A DNA stretch of 64,000 nt from Shewanella sp. 1CM18E. Its GTDB lineage: Bacteria; Pseudomonadota; Gammaproteobacteria; Enterobacterales; Shewanellaceae. This document shows positions 7,988 through 16,849 of the stretch, one piece after another. The notes under the pieces are model-generated. The model was given only the letters and a program-made list of their open reading frames with translations, was not told where the DNA came from and did no database searches. Within the stretch, counting starts at the first letter, position 1. Every line of letters starts with the position of its first letter. Location of the stretch: assembly GCF_023161665.1 (NCBI RefSeq), contig NZ_JALNTW010000002.1:186001-250000 (forward strand), read 5' to 3'. The translations under genes were made by a program, and so were the position numbers.

Positions 7988-8944
7988 ATGCCTTTGAGTC
8001 GATTTCACGCGTTACGCGAATACTTAAACACTGTCATTTTAGGACAGCCTGTTCTCACCGAGAATCTACTAATTGCATTAATTGCCGACGGACACTTGTT
8101 AGTTGAAGGCCCACCAGGTCTTGCAAAAACTCGCGCAGTTAAAGCACTTTGTGACGGTGTTGAAGGTGATTTTCATCGTATCCAATTTACGCCTGACTTG
8201 TTACCAGCAGATTTAACCGGTACTGATATTTATCGTGCACAAACGGCAACTTTTGAATTCGAAGCTGGCCCAATTTTCCATAACCTCATTCTGGCTGACG
8301 AGATCAATCGCGCACCCGCTAAAGTGCAATCAGCGCTATTAGAAGCCATGGCCGAAGGCCAAGTCACTGTGGGTAAACATAGCTACCCACTACCTGAATT
8401 ATTTCTGGTTATGGCAACCCAAAATCCATTAGAAAACGAAGGAACCTACCCGTTACCTGAAGCCCAGTTAGACCGCTTTTTAATGCACCTGAACTTAGAT
8501 TACCCAAGTGCAGAAACTGAATTTGAGATCATGAGAATGTCTCGCAATGAAGCGTTAAAGCAAGCAGCGCCTCATGTAGAGCCAATTATTCAGGGCGATA
8601 TATTTGCTGCGCGCGAACAAGCACTGCAGATCTATCTGGCCGAGCCTCTCGAGAAATACATCGTTGACATCATTATGGCCACACGTAAACCCGAAGCTTA
8701 TAGCCAAGAGCTAGCAAGCTGGCTTGAATACGGTGTAAGCCCTCGAGCAACCTTATCTTTAGAGCGTTGTGCCCGTGCTCGCGCTTATTTATATGAGCGT
8801 GACTTTGTGTCACCAGAAGATATTCAAGCCGTTGCACCTAACGTACTGCGTCATCGTTTATTACTGAGTTATCAAGCACAAGCTGATGGTGTGAACGCCG
8901 ATGATGTAATCAACCATATTCTTTCTCAAGTTGCGGTCCCTTAA
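7988..8944 (+). CDS. MoxR-family AAA+ ATPase
   Basis: The product is a chaperone-like ATPase thought to act with the VWA-domain proteins encoded downstream. Walker A is GPPGLAKTRAV, Walker B is LILADEINRAP, sensor 1 is VMATQNPLENEGTYPLPEAQLDRF, and arginine-finger and lid regions follow. The start at ATG 7988 (MPLSRFHALREYLN) gives 318 residues, normal for the family; in-frame starts at TTG 7865 and ATG 7940 would add unrelated residues. The stop overlaps the start of the DUF58 gene (TAATG), so the two are translationally coupled. It is first in a six-gene Bat-type operon. Confidence 0.93.
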   Translation: MPLSRFHALREYLNTVILGQPVLTENLLIALIADGHLLVEGPPGLAKTRAVKALCDGVEGDFHRIQFTPDLLPADLTGTDIYRAQTATFEFEAGPIFHNLILADEINRAPAKVQSALLEAMAEGQVTVGKHSYPLPELFLVMATQNPLENEGTYPLPEAQLDRFLMHLNLDYPSAETEFEIMRMSRNEALKQAAPHVEPIIQGDIFAAREQALQIYLAEPLEKYIVDIIMATRKPEAYSQELASWLEYGVSPRATLSLERCARARAYLYERDFVSPEDIQAVAPNVLRHRLLLSYQAQADGVNADDVINHILSQVAVP

Positions 8945-9870
8945 TGGTCGATACAGCACTGCCGTTGTTTAGCGACGGCATTCATATTACTGAAAAAGAA
9001 CTCCTAGCCTGCCAAAGCTTAGCCAAAGCGCTGCCAGAAAAACGTGCCAAGGCAAAGGCGAGCCTTGCTGGTCACCGCGCCAGTTTAATAAAAGGCAGAG
9101 GTATGGAGTTTGCCGAAGTGCGCCACTACCAAAGTGGTGACGATGTGCGCACTATAGATTGGCGTGTAACCGCACGAACCGGTCAAGCACACACCAAACT
9201 TTTTGTCGAAGAGCGTGAGCGCCCAGTATTGCTATTACTTGATTTAAGTAGCAGCTTATATTTTGGCTCAAGCCTTATGTTGCAATCAGTACAAGCAGCG
9301 CACCTTGCCACAACACTAGGTTGGAATGCGATTATGCATGGCGACCGTCTAGGTGCGTTAATCGCTACTGAACATGAGCATATAGAGCTTAAACCACGCA
9401 GTCGTCAGCAAGGTATTTTGCAAGTGGTATCAGCAATTAAAAAGCTGCACCACAATCAATTACAAAACCTGACTCAAGAGCCTGAACCTGATCATATGGC
9501 CAAAGCCTGTCAGCGTTTGCGCCGCCTAGCCAAACCCGGATCATTAATTTGGATTGTTACTGACGGCAGCCACTTCTCACCAGCCTGCTTAGCTGCATTG
9601 TCAGATCTAAAACGACACTGTGATATTGGCGCGTTTTTAGTTACCGACCCACTGCGTCAAGGCGAGCTAACGCTACCCAAGCATTTTCAATTACCGGTTA
9701 GAGAAGGCGCTAAAGAGCTAATTATTGATCGTAACAGTTACGAGCAATGGCTATTGAGCCAAAAAACGCTACAAAACAACTTTATTGAAATGATGCAAAA
9801 ATTGAACGTTCAAACTCGAATTGTCGATGCTGGCCGTCGTTTAAATCAACAATTAGGAGCGTTGAGATAA
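8944..9870 (+). CDS. DUF58 domain protein of the MoxR/Bat operon
   Basis: This 308-residue protein has the DUF58 hallmark GRGMEFAEVRHYQSGDDVRTIDW followed by ARTGQAHTKLFVEERERPVLLLLDLS, which leads into a VWA-like fold (DLSSSLYFG). DUF58 proteins are regularly encoded between moxR and the membrane VWA genes and are presumed to be clients or adaptors of the ATPase. The start overlaps the moxR stop; the DUF4381 gene starts immediately after its stop. There is no signal peptide, so a cytoplasmic location is likely. Confidence 0.9.
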   Translation: MVDTALPLFSDGIHITEKELLACQSLAKALPEKRAKAKASLAGHRASLIKGRGMEFAEVRHYQSGDDVRTIDWRVTARTGQAHTKLFVEERERPVLLLLDLSSSLYFGSSLMLQSVQAAHLATTLGWNAIMHGDRLGALIATEHEHIELKPRSRQQGILQVVSAIKKLHHNQLQNLTQEPEPDHMAKACQRLRRLAKPGSLIWIVTDGSHFSPACLAALSDLKRHCDIGAFLVTDPLRQGELTLPKHFQLPVREGAKELIIDRNSYEQWLLSQKTLQNNFIEMMQKLNVQTRIVDAGRRLNQQLGALR

Positions 9871-10368
9871 ATGACTAGCTTAGCTAATCCGGCACTCGCT
9901 GGCCTGCAGGATATCCAAACGCCAGCAGAGATCGGCCTTTGGCCATTTGCATACGGATATTGGATTGCTCTAATCCTTATTCTCAGCTGCATTGCTGTTA
10001 CGATAATTTGGTATAAAAACCGCCGTAAAATTCATGCTGCTAAAAATGCAGCACTAACCGAACTAACAAAGTTAGAGCTGCAAAATGAACAGTTTGTTTA
10101 TGAAGTCAGTGCCATTTTAAAACGCGCTGCACTCAGTTACTCTCCACGCAGCCAAGTGGCGCAGCTTAGCGGCAATGATTGGTATAAATGGTTAAATGAG
10201 CAAGTCAGTACACCGCAAGATGAGTTGTGCGAATTACTGGCCAAACGTTTTCAAGCCAATGCATTTAGCGACGCAGACAAAACACAACTTAGAAATTGTG
10301 CCGAGCGCTGGATAAAATCCGCCTTGCCGTTAAAAAAGGCAGTAAAAAGTGAGGACGCAACATGTTAA
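9871..10368 (+). CDS. DUF4381 membrane protein
   Basis: This 165-residue protein starts MTSLANPALAGLQDIQTPAEIGLWPFAYGYW and has a single membrane span (IALILILSCIAVTIIWY), followed by a cytoplasmic helical domain rich in charged residues. That is the pattern of DUF4381 proteins found in gammaproteobacterial Bat operons. It begins directly after the DUF58 stop and overlaps the following VWA gene by 7 nt, so it belongs to the same transcript. Biochemical role unknown. Confidence 0.88.
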   Translation: MTSLANPALAGLQDIQTPAEIGLWPFAYGYWIALILILSCIAVTIIWYKNRRKIHAAKNAALTELTKLELQNEQFVYEVSAILKRAALSYSPRSQVAQLSGNDWYKWLNEQVSTPQDELCELLAKRFQANAFSDADKTQLRNCAERWIKSALPLKKAVKSEDATC

Positions 10369-11378
10369 CCCTTGCTTGGCCTTTATTATTGATATTATTA
10401 CCTTTACCTCTGTTGTTTAGAAAAAAGCAGCAGAGCAAGCCAATGACAGGTCACTTAGTGTTACCCGGTGCAAGTCAGTCATCCAATCAAGTGGTTACAG
10501 AGACGCGTCAGCGTACCCAAAAACGCTACTGGATTGTTTGGTGCCTATTAGTGTTAGCCTGCGCGAGACCATTATGGGTTGGTGAGCCGATTGAGCTGCC
10601 TAGTAAAGGTCGCGATTTAATGCTGTCGGTGGATCTGTCCGGCAGTATGCAGATTGAGGATATGGTGCTCGATGGTAAAACCATTGACCGTTTTACCCTT
10701 ATTCAGCATGTCATCAGTGACTTTATCGAACGCAGAAAAGGCGACCGAATTGGTCTTATCTTATTTGCTGATCATGCATATCTACAATCACCGCTCACTC
10801 AAGATAGACGCACTGTTGCTCAATACCTAAAAGAAGCACAAATAGGCTTAGTCGGTAAACAAACCGCAATCGGAGAAGCCATTGCTTTAGGGGTAAAACG
10901 CTTTGATAAAGTAGAGCAAAGTAACCGCGTATTGATTTTGCTTACCGATGGCTCTAACAATGCTGGCGCCATTTCGCCTGAACAAGCAACTGAAATTGCT
11001 AAGCAGCGTGGGATCACCATCTACACCATAGGCGTTGGTGCAGATGTTATGGAGCGCAGAACCTTGTTTGGCAAAGAACGCGTCAATCCATCGATGGATC
11101 TAGACGAAACTCAACTACAGCAAATCGCTAGTGTCACAGGTGGCCAATATTTTCGCGCTCGCAACACCGAAGAGCTTGAAAAAATCTATCAAGTAATTGA
11201 TAGCCTTGAGCCCGTAGCGCGCGACCAACTTAGCTACCGCCCACAAGCCGAGCTTTTTTATTGGCCACTAGCCTTAGCCCTTTTAGCATCAATTATTATG
11301 TCTTTTAGTTACATCTCTTTTGGCACCAATCGCCGTAAAAGCACCAATAAAGCTAATTCAGCCAAAGGAGGACGTTAA
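10362..11378 (+). CDS. batA: BatA-like VWA-domain membrane protein
   Basis: An N-terminal hydrophobic segment (LAWPLLLILLPLPLLF) and a second span around residue 60 (YWIVWCLLVLACARPLWVG) precede a von Willebrand A domain with a complete MIDAS motif (SVDLSGSMQ, the conserved Thr in SPLTQDRRT, LLTDGSNNAG). A C-terminal membrane span (LFYWPLALALLASIIMSF) anchors the protein. In Bat operons the VWA domain is thought to face the periplasm and cooperate with BatB and BatD; proposed roles involve envelope stress tolerance, but mechanism is unsettled. It overlaps the DUF4381 gene by 7 nt and lies 2 nt before batB. Confidence 0.9.
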   Translation: MLTLAWPLLLILLPLPLLFRKKQQSKPMTGHLVLPGASQSSNQVVTETRQRTQKRYWIVWCLLVLACARPLWVGEPIELPSKGRDLMLSVDLSGSMQIEDMVLDGKTIDRFTLIQHVISDFIERRKGDRIGLILFADHAYLQSPLTQDRRTVAQYLKEAQIGLVGKQTAIGEAIALGVKRFDKVEQSNRVLILLTDGSNNAGAISPEQATEIAKQRGITIYTIGVGADVMERRTLFGKERVNPSMDLDETQLQQIASVTGGQYFRARNTEELEKIYQVIDSLEPVARDQLSYRPQAELFYWPLALALLASIIMSFSYISFGTNRRKSTNKANSAKGGR

Positions 11379-11380
11379 CC

Positions 11381-13360
11381 ATGCATTTTTTACGTCCTGA
11401 ATGGTTTATTGCGCTTGTGCCGTTGGCACTACTGTTATTGATACTTTTTAAAAGCAAAGCCGCCAGCTCAAGTTGGGATCACTATATCGCGCCGCACCTA
11501 GCCAAAATATTGGTGGGTGGTGTAAGCAATAAAAAGCGCAACAATGTGTATTACCTTGCACTAGCTTGGTTTATTGCAGTATTTGCACTTACAGGCCCAG
11601 CATTCGAAAAACGCTCACTGCCCGTATATGAGTCAACCCAAGGTCGAGTACTGGTGATGGATATGTCTCTGTCTATGTACGCCGACGATTTAGCGCCAAA
11701 CCGCTTAACTCAAGCAAAATATCGGGCAACCGATCTAATTGGTGAACTCAGTGATGGCGAAACTGGATTAATTGCTTATGCAGGCGATGCATTTGCCATT
11801 AGCCCCCTCACCCGCGATAAAGCTACATTATTAAACTTACTACCAACATTAACCCCGAGTATTATGCCCGTTAGAGGCTCAAACCTTGAAGCAGCGATTA
11901 CTCAGGCACAGTCTTTACTCAGCCAAGGTGGCCACCTTCGCGGCGATATTGTGTTATTTACCGATGGCATTTCAGTGGCGCAGTTCAAGCGGGGGCAGTC
12001 GGCCGTAAAAGACAGTCCTTATCGTTTGGCTATTTTTGTTTTTGGTAGCCAACAAGGTGCGCCCATTAAATTACCAGATGGGCAACTGCTGCGAGATAAC
12101 GCAAATCAAGTGGTCATAGCTAAAACTGACTACGCCCTACTAGATGAGTTAGCAAGTGATGCTAATGGCATCATGGTGGCTAATCGTGCCGATGGCAGTG
12201 ATATAACCCAAATTAAACAGTGGCTTGCTAATACAAATGATACCAAAGCCAGTGATTTACAAGGTGAAACTTGGGTAGATCTGGGGCCTTATGTCGCCTT
12301 GTTATTATTACTTCCGGCGTTACTGAGTTTTAGAAGTGGCATGTTAGCTGCAGTAGCACTATTGATTATTGTGCTGCCAAACAATGTGGTCTATGCCAGC
12401 ACTTGGGATAATTTATGGCAAACACAAGATCAACAAGCGATGCAAGCCTACAAAACTGAAGACTATGAAGCTGCTGCTAACCAGTTTGATGAGCTTCAAT
12501 GGCAAGCCAGTGCACTATACAAAGCCGGCAAATACGCTGAGGCACTCACAGCTTTTGAGCAAGATAACTCAGCCAAAGGTTTATACAACCAAGGTAACGC
12601 GTTAATGCAACAAGGCCAATATCAACAAGCGCAAAAACGTTACGAAGCGGCTCTAGAACAAACTGCGGACTTTCCCCAAGCACAAACGAATTTGGATTTA
12701 GCCAAAAAATTACAACAGCAACAAGAGCAAAATAGCGGTCAGAATCAAGACTCTGAGCAGCAAAACAAACCCGATGGCCCTCAAGATCAACAGTCGCAAA
12801 GTGATCAGTCAAAGAATGAACAATCACAGGGTGATCAGTCGCAGGATAGTCAGTCACAAGCTCAAGATAAACAATCTAATGATCAGCAGCAATCTGAATC
12901 AGAGCAATCTCAAGAGCAATCAGAGCAGCAGTCATCAGATAATGAGCAAACTTCAGAGCAAAATAGCGAGCAACAGCCTCCACAAGATGAAGCTCAAAAT
13001 GAACAGCAAAGCAGTCAAAGTGAAACAAATGAGCAGCAGCCAAACAATGACGCGGAAATGCAAGCCTCTGCGAGCGAACCACCAGCTCAACAATCTGAAC
13101 AGCAAAAACAACTGACGGAGCAACAAGCTCAATCAAACTCTGCAGCACAAACTGAAGAAAACACTGAGCAGTCAGCTGAACAGTCTGAACAAGTTGCCGC
13201 AACAGCATTACCCGCAGATGAACCTCTGCCACCAGAAATGGAGCGAGCACTTCGCGCTATTGCTGATGATCCGCAGGTATTACTGCGCAACAAAATGCAA
13301 CTTGAGTATCAGAAACGTCGCCATCAAGGCATCAATTCTAAGGAAAACGAACAGTGGTAA
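11381..13360 (+). CDS. batB: BatB/BatC-type protein: VWA domain fused to TPR repeats and a Gln/Ser/Glu-rich tail
   Basis: This 659-residue protein has N-terminal spans, a VWA domain (VMDMSLSMYADD, SPLTRDKATLL, LFTDGISV) and a hydrophobic stretch near residues 300-330. TPR-like helices follow (ALYKAGKYAEALTAFEQDN, GNALMQQGQYQQAQKRYEAAL), then about 150 residues of Gln/Ser/Glu/Asn-rich low complexity and a conserved-looking C-terminus (LPPEMERALRAIADDPQVLLRNKM). In some lineages BatB and the TPR protein BatC are separate; here they are one polypeptide. The stop overlaps the GTG start of batD. Out-of-frame ORFs over the Gln-rich tail are artefacts of its composition. Confidence 0.9.
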   Translation: MHFLRPEWFIALVPLALLLLILFKSKAASSSWDHYIAPHLAKILVGGVSNKKRNNVYYLALAWFIAVFALTGPAFEKRSLPVYESTQGRVLVMDMSLSMYADDLAPNRLTQAKYRATDLIGELSDGETGLIAYAGDAFAISPLTRDKATLLNLLPTLTPSIMPVRGSNLEAAITQAQSLLSQGGHLRGDIVLFTDGISVAQFKRGQSAVKDSPYRLAIFVFGSQQGAPIKLPDGQLLRDNANQVVIAKTDYALLDELASDANGIMVANRADGSDITQIKQWLANTNDTKASDLQGETWVDLGPYVALLLLLPALLSFRSGMLAAVALLIIVLPNNVVYASTWDNLWQTQDQQAMQAYKTEDYEAAANQFDELQWQASALYKAGKYAEALTAFEQDNSAKGLYNQGNALMQQGQYQQAQKRYEAALEQTADFPQAQTNLDLAKKLQQQQEQNSGQNQDSEQQNKPDGPQDQQSQSDQSKNEQSQGDQSQDSQSQAQDKQSNDQQQSESEQSQEQSEQQSSDNEQTSEQNSEQQPPQDEAQNEQQSSQSETNEQQPNNDAEMQASASEPPAQQSEQQKQLTEQQAQSNSAAQTEENTEQSAEQSEQVAATALPADEPLPPEMERALRAIADDPQVLLRNKMQLEYQKRRHQGINSKENEQW

Positions 13361-15045
13361 TACGGTCTATTTTTGTGTTGGCGCTTCTCGCCCTAACCAC
13401 CTTTCCAGCAAGTGCGCTGACGCAACTGCAAGCATCAGTTGACAGCAACCCGATTATGGAAGGCGAAACTCTGGTGCTCACCGTCACAGCTGATGACGAT
13501 ATCAATAGTGGCAAATTAGATACTTCAGCACTGCTTAAAGACTTTATGGTGGGCCGCACCAGCATCAGTCGCAGCAAGAAGATCATGAATTTTGATGCTT
13601 CTAATGAAACACGCTGGCAAGTTTTGCTGTCGCCTAAAAAAGCTGGGAATATTGTTATTCCAGCCTTTATTATTGATGGGGTTAGCTCTACACCAATCCA
13701 GCTATCAGTGTTAAAAGCAGGTTCTCAGCCACAGCAAATGCAAAATATATTTATGCGCGCCAGCCTCTCAAATGAAGAGGCCTATGTCGGGCAAATGCTT
13801 ACTTATACAGTGAAGCTATATTTGGCTCTAGAACTACAGCGTGGTGTATTAAATGCGCCCGATCTCAATGGCGCTCAAATAAAGCAGCTGGGTGAAGACA
13901 GCGATAGCACCGAAATTGTTAACGGTCGCCGCTACCGAGTCATCGAGCGAAATTATTCAATCATTGCCGACCAACCAGGTGAGTTGAGCATCACTGGCGC
14001 CAGCTTTGCTGGTGACGTGTTAGTGCAATCAAGACGCAATGGTGCCATGTTCTCGTTTAACGAAAGCAAGCCAACTCAAACTCAAGCGCCAGATATAAAA
14101 GTGCAAATAAAGCCTATTCCTCAAGATTATCATGGCGAGTGGTTAGTATCTGATTTGGTGGTATTAAAAGAAGATTGGCCTGAGAAAACTGTCGAATACA
14201 ATATTGGCGATCCGATAACCCGTACAATTACCCTTTTAGCATCAAATACAGATGAAACGAGCCTGCCGGAAATTAGTTTATCGGCACCTGCAGCATTAAA
14301 AACCTATCCAGAAAAAGCGCAGCGCAATACATTCTTACGTGAAAATCAAATGGTGGCTCAGCTAACACAAACCACTGCGATTGTAGCAACAAGCGGTGGT
14401 ACTTATACTCTGCCTGAGATCAAAGTACCTTGGTGGAATCCGCACCTAAATAAGCAGCAATTTGCCACCCTGCCTGCGCGCACTATTGTGATAAAAGGCG
14501 CTGTTGTAGCCCCACCGCAGCCACAACAGCTACAAACACAAGAGCCCGCAACCAACACCAGTGCAGGATTCTGGCCATGGTTATCTTTAGTGCTGGCGCT
14601 GTTATGGCTAGTCACACTAATGCTATGGATAAATGCACGTAAACAGATCAAAGCAAAACCTGCAGCTAAAGCGGTAATTGCCAGCTCATCACCAAGCTCG
14701 AGTTTTGCAGAGTTAAAAGTCGCTTGTGATGCAAACAACCCAACTCAAGTATTAAACAGTATAAGCCGTTACTACACCGAGCTTTACCAGCGACCTATGT
14801 CATTAAGTCAAATTGCAATGACCGATGACTTTATCGCTAAAAGCATTAGCCTTATGCAAAAAGCGGCTTATGCACCTGTAAATACCAGCTCGGTAAATGC
14901 TAATTCGGTAAATACTAGCCCTGTAGGCAGCTCGAAAAAACCAGCTGAAGCTGTCGATTACGCTAAGCTAATTAATGTGGTTAAAGCGGCAAAATCAGAG
15001 CAGCAAAACGTTAATACGTCGGCATTGAGGCAGTTGAACCCTTAA
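13354..15045 (+). CDS. batD: BatD-family protein (oxygen tolerance domain)
   Basis: It starts with GTG at 13354 inside the end of the previous gene, behind AAGG, giving a signal peptide (MVIRSIFVLALLALTTFPAS). The 563-residue product has the BatD pattern of periplasmic beta-sandwich repeats (SVDSNPIMEGETLVLTV, QNIFMRASLSNEEAYVGQ), a membrane span near residues 405-430 (FWPWLSLVLALLWLVTLML) and a cytoplasmic tail. The tail contains short NTSSVNANSVNTS-like repeats. It is the last gene of the operon, followed by a terminator. Confidence 0.9.
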   Translation: MVIRSIFVLALLALTTFPASALTQLQASVDSNPIMEGETLVLTVTADDDINSGKLDTSALLKDFMVGRTSISRSKKIMNFDASNETRWQVLLSPKKAGNIVIPAFIIDGVSSTPIQLSVLKAGSQPQQMQNIFMRASLSNEEAYVGQMLTYTVKLYLALELQRGVLNAPDLNGAQIKQLGEDSDSTEIVNGRRYRVIERNYSIIADQPGELSITGASFAGDVLVQSRRNGAMFSFNESKPTQTQAPDIKVQIKPIPQDYHGEWLVSDLVVLKEDWPEKTVEYNIGDPITRTITLLASNTDETSLPEISLSAPAALKTYPEKAQRNTFLRENQMVAQLTQTTAIVATSGGTYTLPEIKVPWWNPHLNKQQFATLPARTIVIKGAVVAPPQPQQLQTQEPATNTSAGFWPWLSLVLALLWLVTLMLWINARKQIKAKPAAKAVIASSSPSSSFAELKVACDANNPTQVLNSISRYYTELYQRPMSLSQIAMTDDFIAKSISLMQKAAYAPVNTSSVNANSVNTSPVGSSKKPAEAVDYAKLINVVKAAKSEQQNVNTSALRQLNP

Positions 15046-15103
15046 TCTGTATAAAGCGCTATTGACTCAGTTCAGCGATAATAGTTTTAGCACTTTAAAT
15101 CTA

Positions 15104-15147
15104 AAAAGCCCGAAAGTGCATTAAGCGCTTTTGGGCTTAATTTTATT
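15104..15147 (+). terminator. Terminator of the moxR-batD operon
   Basis: AAGCCCGAAAGTGC (15106-15119) pairs with GCGCTTTTGGGCTT (15125-15138) with small imperfections, followed by AATTTTATTT. Confidence 0.75.
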
Positions 15148-15450
15148 TCTACCTCATTTATTGGCTGCCTCACTTATTAGCTACCTCAATAGCTTCACAC
15201 GCTTGTTTTGAACCGTGCTTACGACCAACCACTGATCTACGTTCTCGATCCTTTTGTTCCTATATACAGCAATCCTTTCCCTAAGCCTTGGGATTCAAAC
15301 TCCTTGCTTATATCTAGTCGTGAGTACAAAGCAACGTTAACTTGCCCCATATTCTAAATCTGCAACTCATTCTAAATAAACAGCGTAATTGGTATTCCTC
15401 CAGTAACAAGGTTAAGCTGTGTTTTATTGATCCAATTAAAAAAATTAAAA
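15148..15450. other. Intergenic stretch before the ECF sigma gene
   Basis: No ORF, RNA gene or clear repeat was seen. It must hold the promoter of the sigma factor, but I could not identify -35/-10 elements with confidence. Confidence 0.5.
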
Positions 15451-16014
15451 ATGTTTGAAAGTTGGCGAAATAAAAAATCAAAGTCCACGGTCTCCTCAGA
15501 CATGGTTAGCAAACAACGACGATACGATAGCCTTGTCAGGGCACTTCATGCAGATATATATCGCTTCGCCTATTGGCTATGCGGCGATAAACACATTGCA
15601 GAAGACATCACTCAGGAAACCTTCCTTCGGGCTTGGCGTTCGCTTGATTCTTTAAAAGATGAAAAAGCCGCGAAGTCATGGTTAATAACGATTTTACGCC
15701 GCGAAAACGCAAGGCGTTTTGAACGTAAACAATTTAACTACTCAGATGTCGAGCAAGAATTTATCGAAGATACCTTCTCAGGGAGCACTGAGGAGCATGC
15801 TGAACAGCACTTGTTGCGTCGACAAATAGCCAAACTTGAGCTGGAATACCGTGAACCATTATTACTACAAGTGATAGGTGGATTCAGTGGCGATGAAATC
15901 GCTAAACTCCTCGACTTAAATCGTAACACCGTAATGACGCGACTGTTTCGCGCGAGAAACCAATTGAAAGATGTACTTGAACAACCAAGTCACAGGGGGC
16001 AATCCAATGGATGA
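15451..16014 (+). CDS. ECF-family RNA polymerase sigma factor
   Basis: The start at ATG 15451 (MFESWRNKKSK) gives 187 residues; TTG 15427 or ATG 15502 are alternatives, and none has a strong ribosome-binding site. Region 2 is visible (YDSLVRALHADIYRFAYWLCGDKHIAEDITQETFLRAWRSL) and region 4 has a helix-turn-helix (LLLQVIGGFSGDEIAKLLDLNRNTVMTRLFRARNQL). The gene overlaps the downstream DUF3379 gene (ATGGATGA), the usual arrangement of an ECF sigma factor with its cognate membrane anti-sigma factor. Confidence 0.92.
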   Translation: MFESWRNKKSKSTVSSDMVSKQRRYDSLVRALHADIYRFAYWLCGDKHIAEDITQETFLRAWRSLDSLKDEKAAKSWLITILRRENARRFERKQFNYSDVEQEFIEDTFSGSTEEHAEQHLLRRQIAKLELEYREPLLLQVIGGFSGDEIAKLLDLNRNTVMTRLFRARNQLKDVLEQPSHRGQSNG

Positions 16015-16711
16015 GTTAAAATTCCGCCGCCAGGCCTACAGTGAACCCAATAACCAAGATCCTGACTTTCTTAAAGCAGCTAAAGACTCACCGGAACATG
16101 ATGCGTTTTTAAATGATCTAAAGCAGCTCGATAATAAAATTGACCAAGCGCTGAAAATTGATGTGCCCGATGATCTTGCCGCCAAACTGCTACTTAAACA
16201 GCAATTGCAGCACCATCACACACAGCGCCGCAAAACCGGTTTTGCCTTTGCTCTTGTCGCATCTGTGGCTTTTCTGGCTGGTATGACATTTACCTTACTC
16301 AGAATGGGACCGGTTGACTTAAGTCAACATGCTCTTGCTCACGTGTATCACGAAGACAAAGCGTTGCATATTGACCGAGATGTACAATATCAAGATGTTA
16401 ACTTTCAATTGGCCTCCCTTCGTGGCGGTCAAAATATGAAATTTACTCAGCAACCCGGCAAAGTATTTTATAGCACTTATTGTGACTTCCAAGGCGTACA
16501 AAGCCTGCATTTGGTAATGCAAGGCGAACAAGGTAAAGTCACCCTGTTTATTGTGCCACTAGAAGACAGGTTAGTGCTGGAAGAGGCTTTTGCCGATAAT
16601 AAATACAAAGGCATGGGCTTTGAAACAGATAATGCCTATATGTTACTTGTCGGTGAGCAAAGCCAAGATCTCAACTTTGTTAAAAGCGAAATAAAACAAA
16701 GTTTCATCTAA
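16007..16711 (+). CDS. DUF3379 protein, probable anti-sigma factor
   Basis: The ATG at 16007 overlaps the sigma-factor stop and is preceded by AGGGGG; an earlier in-frame start at 15971 has no support. The N-terminal cytoplasmic part (MDELKFRRQAYSEPNNQD onwards) is the DUF3379 sigma-binding-like region. A single membrane span follows near residues 75-100 (TGFAFALVASVAFLAGMTFTLL) and the C-terminal half is periplasmic. The overlap and topology support a role as membrane anti-sigma factor to the preceding gene; direct evidence is lacking. Confidence 0.85.
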   Translation: MDELKFRRQAYSEPNNQDPDFLKAAKDSPEHDAFLNDLKQLDNKIDQALKIDVPDDLAAKLLLKQQLQHHHTQRRKTGFAFALVASVAFLAGMTFTLLRMGPVDLSQHALAHVYHEDKALHIDRDVQYQDVNFQLASLRGGQNMKFTQQPGKVFYSTYCDFQGVQSLHLVMQGEQGKVTLFIVPLEDRLVLEEAFADNKYKGMGFETDNAYMLLVGEQSQDLNFVKSEIKQSFI

Positions 16712-16716
16712 ATCCT

Positions 16717-16755
16717 TTACAACCAATGATGCCAACTAGGCATTATTGGTTGTAA
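16717..16755. repeat. 17-bp-arm inverted repeat after the sigma/anti-sigma operon
   Basis: TTACAACCAATGATGCC (16717-16733) and GGCATTATTGGTTGTAA (16739-16755) pair with a single G-T wobble around a 5-nt loop. No T-run follows, so it may be a weak terminator or an mRNA-stabilising hairpin. Confidence 0.75.
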
Positions 16756-16849
16756 TTCATCACATTTCTCCCCTTTATTGGGCTCCAGCTCATACTTCTG
16801 TTAACATAGCGCTCCCACACATCGAAAATAAAAGAAGCGTGAATCACAC

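Noticed and set aside
12369..13250. Several ORFs on both strands over the Gln/Ser/Glu-rich region of batB
   Set aside because: They arise from the low-complexity codons of the real gene; VWA, TPR and operon overlaps fix the frame.
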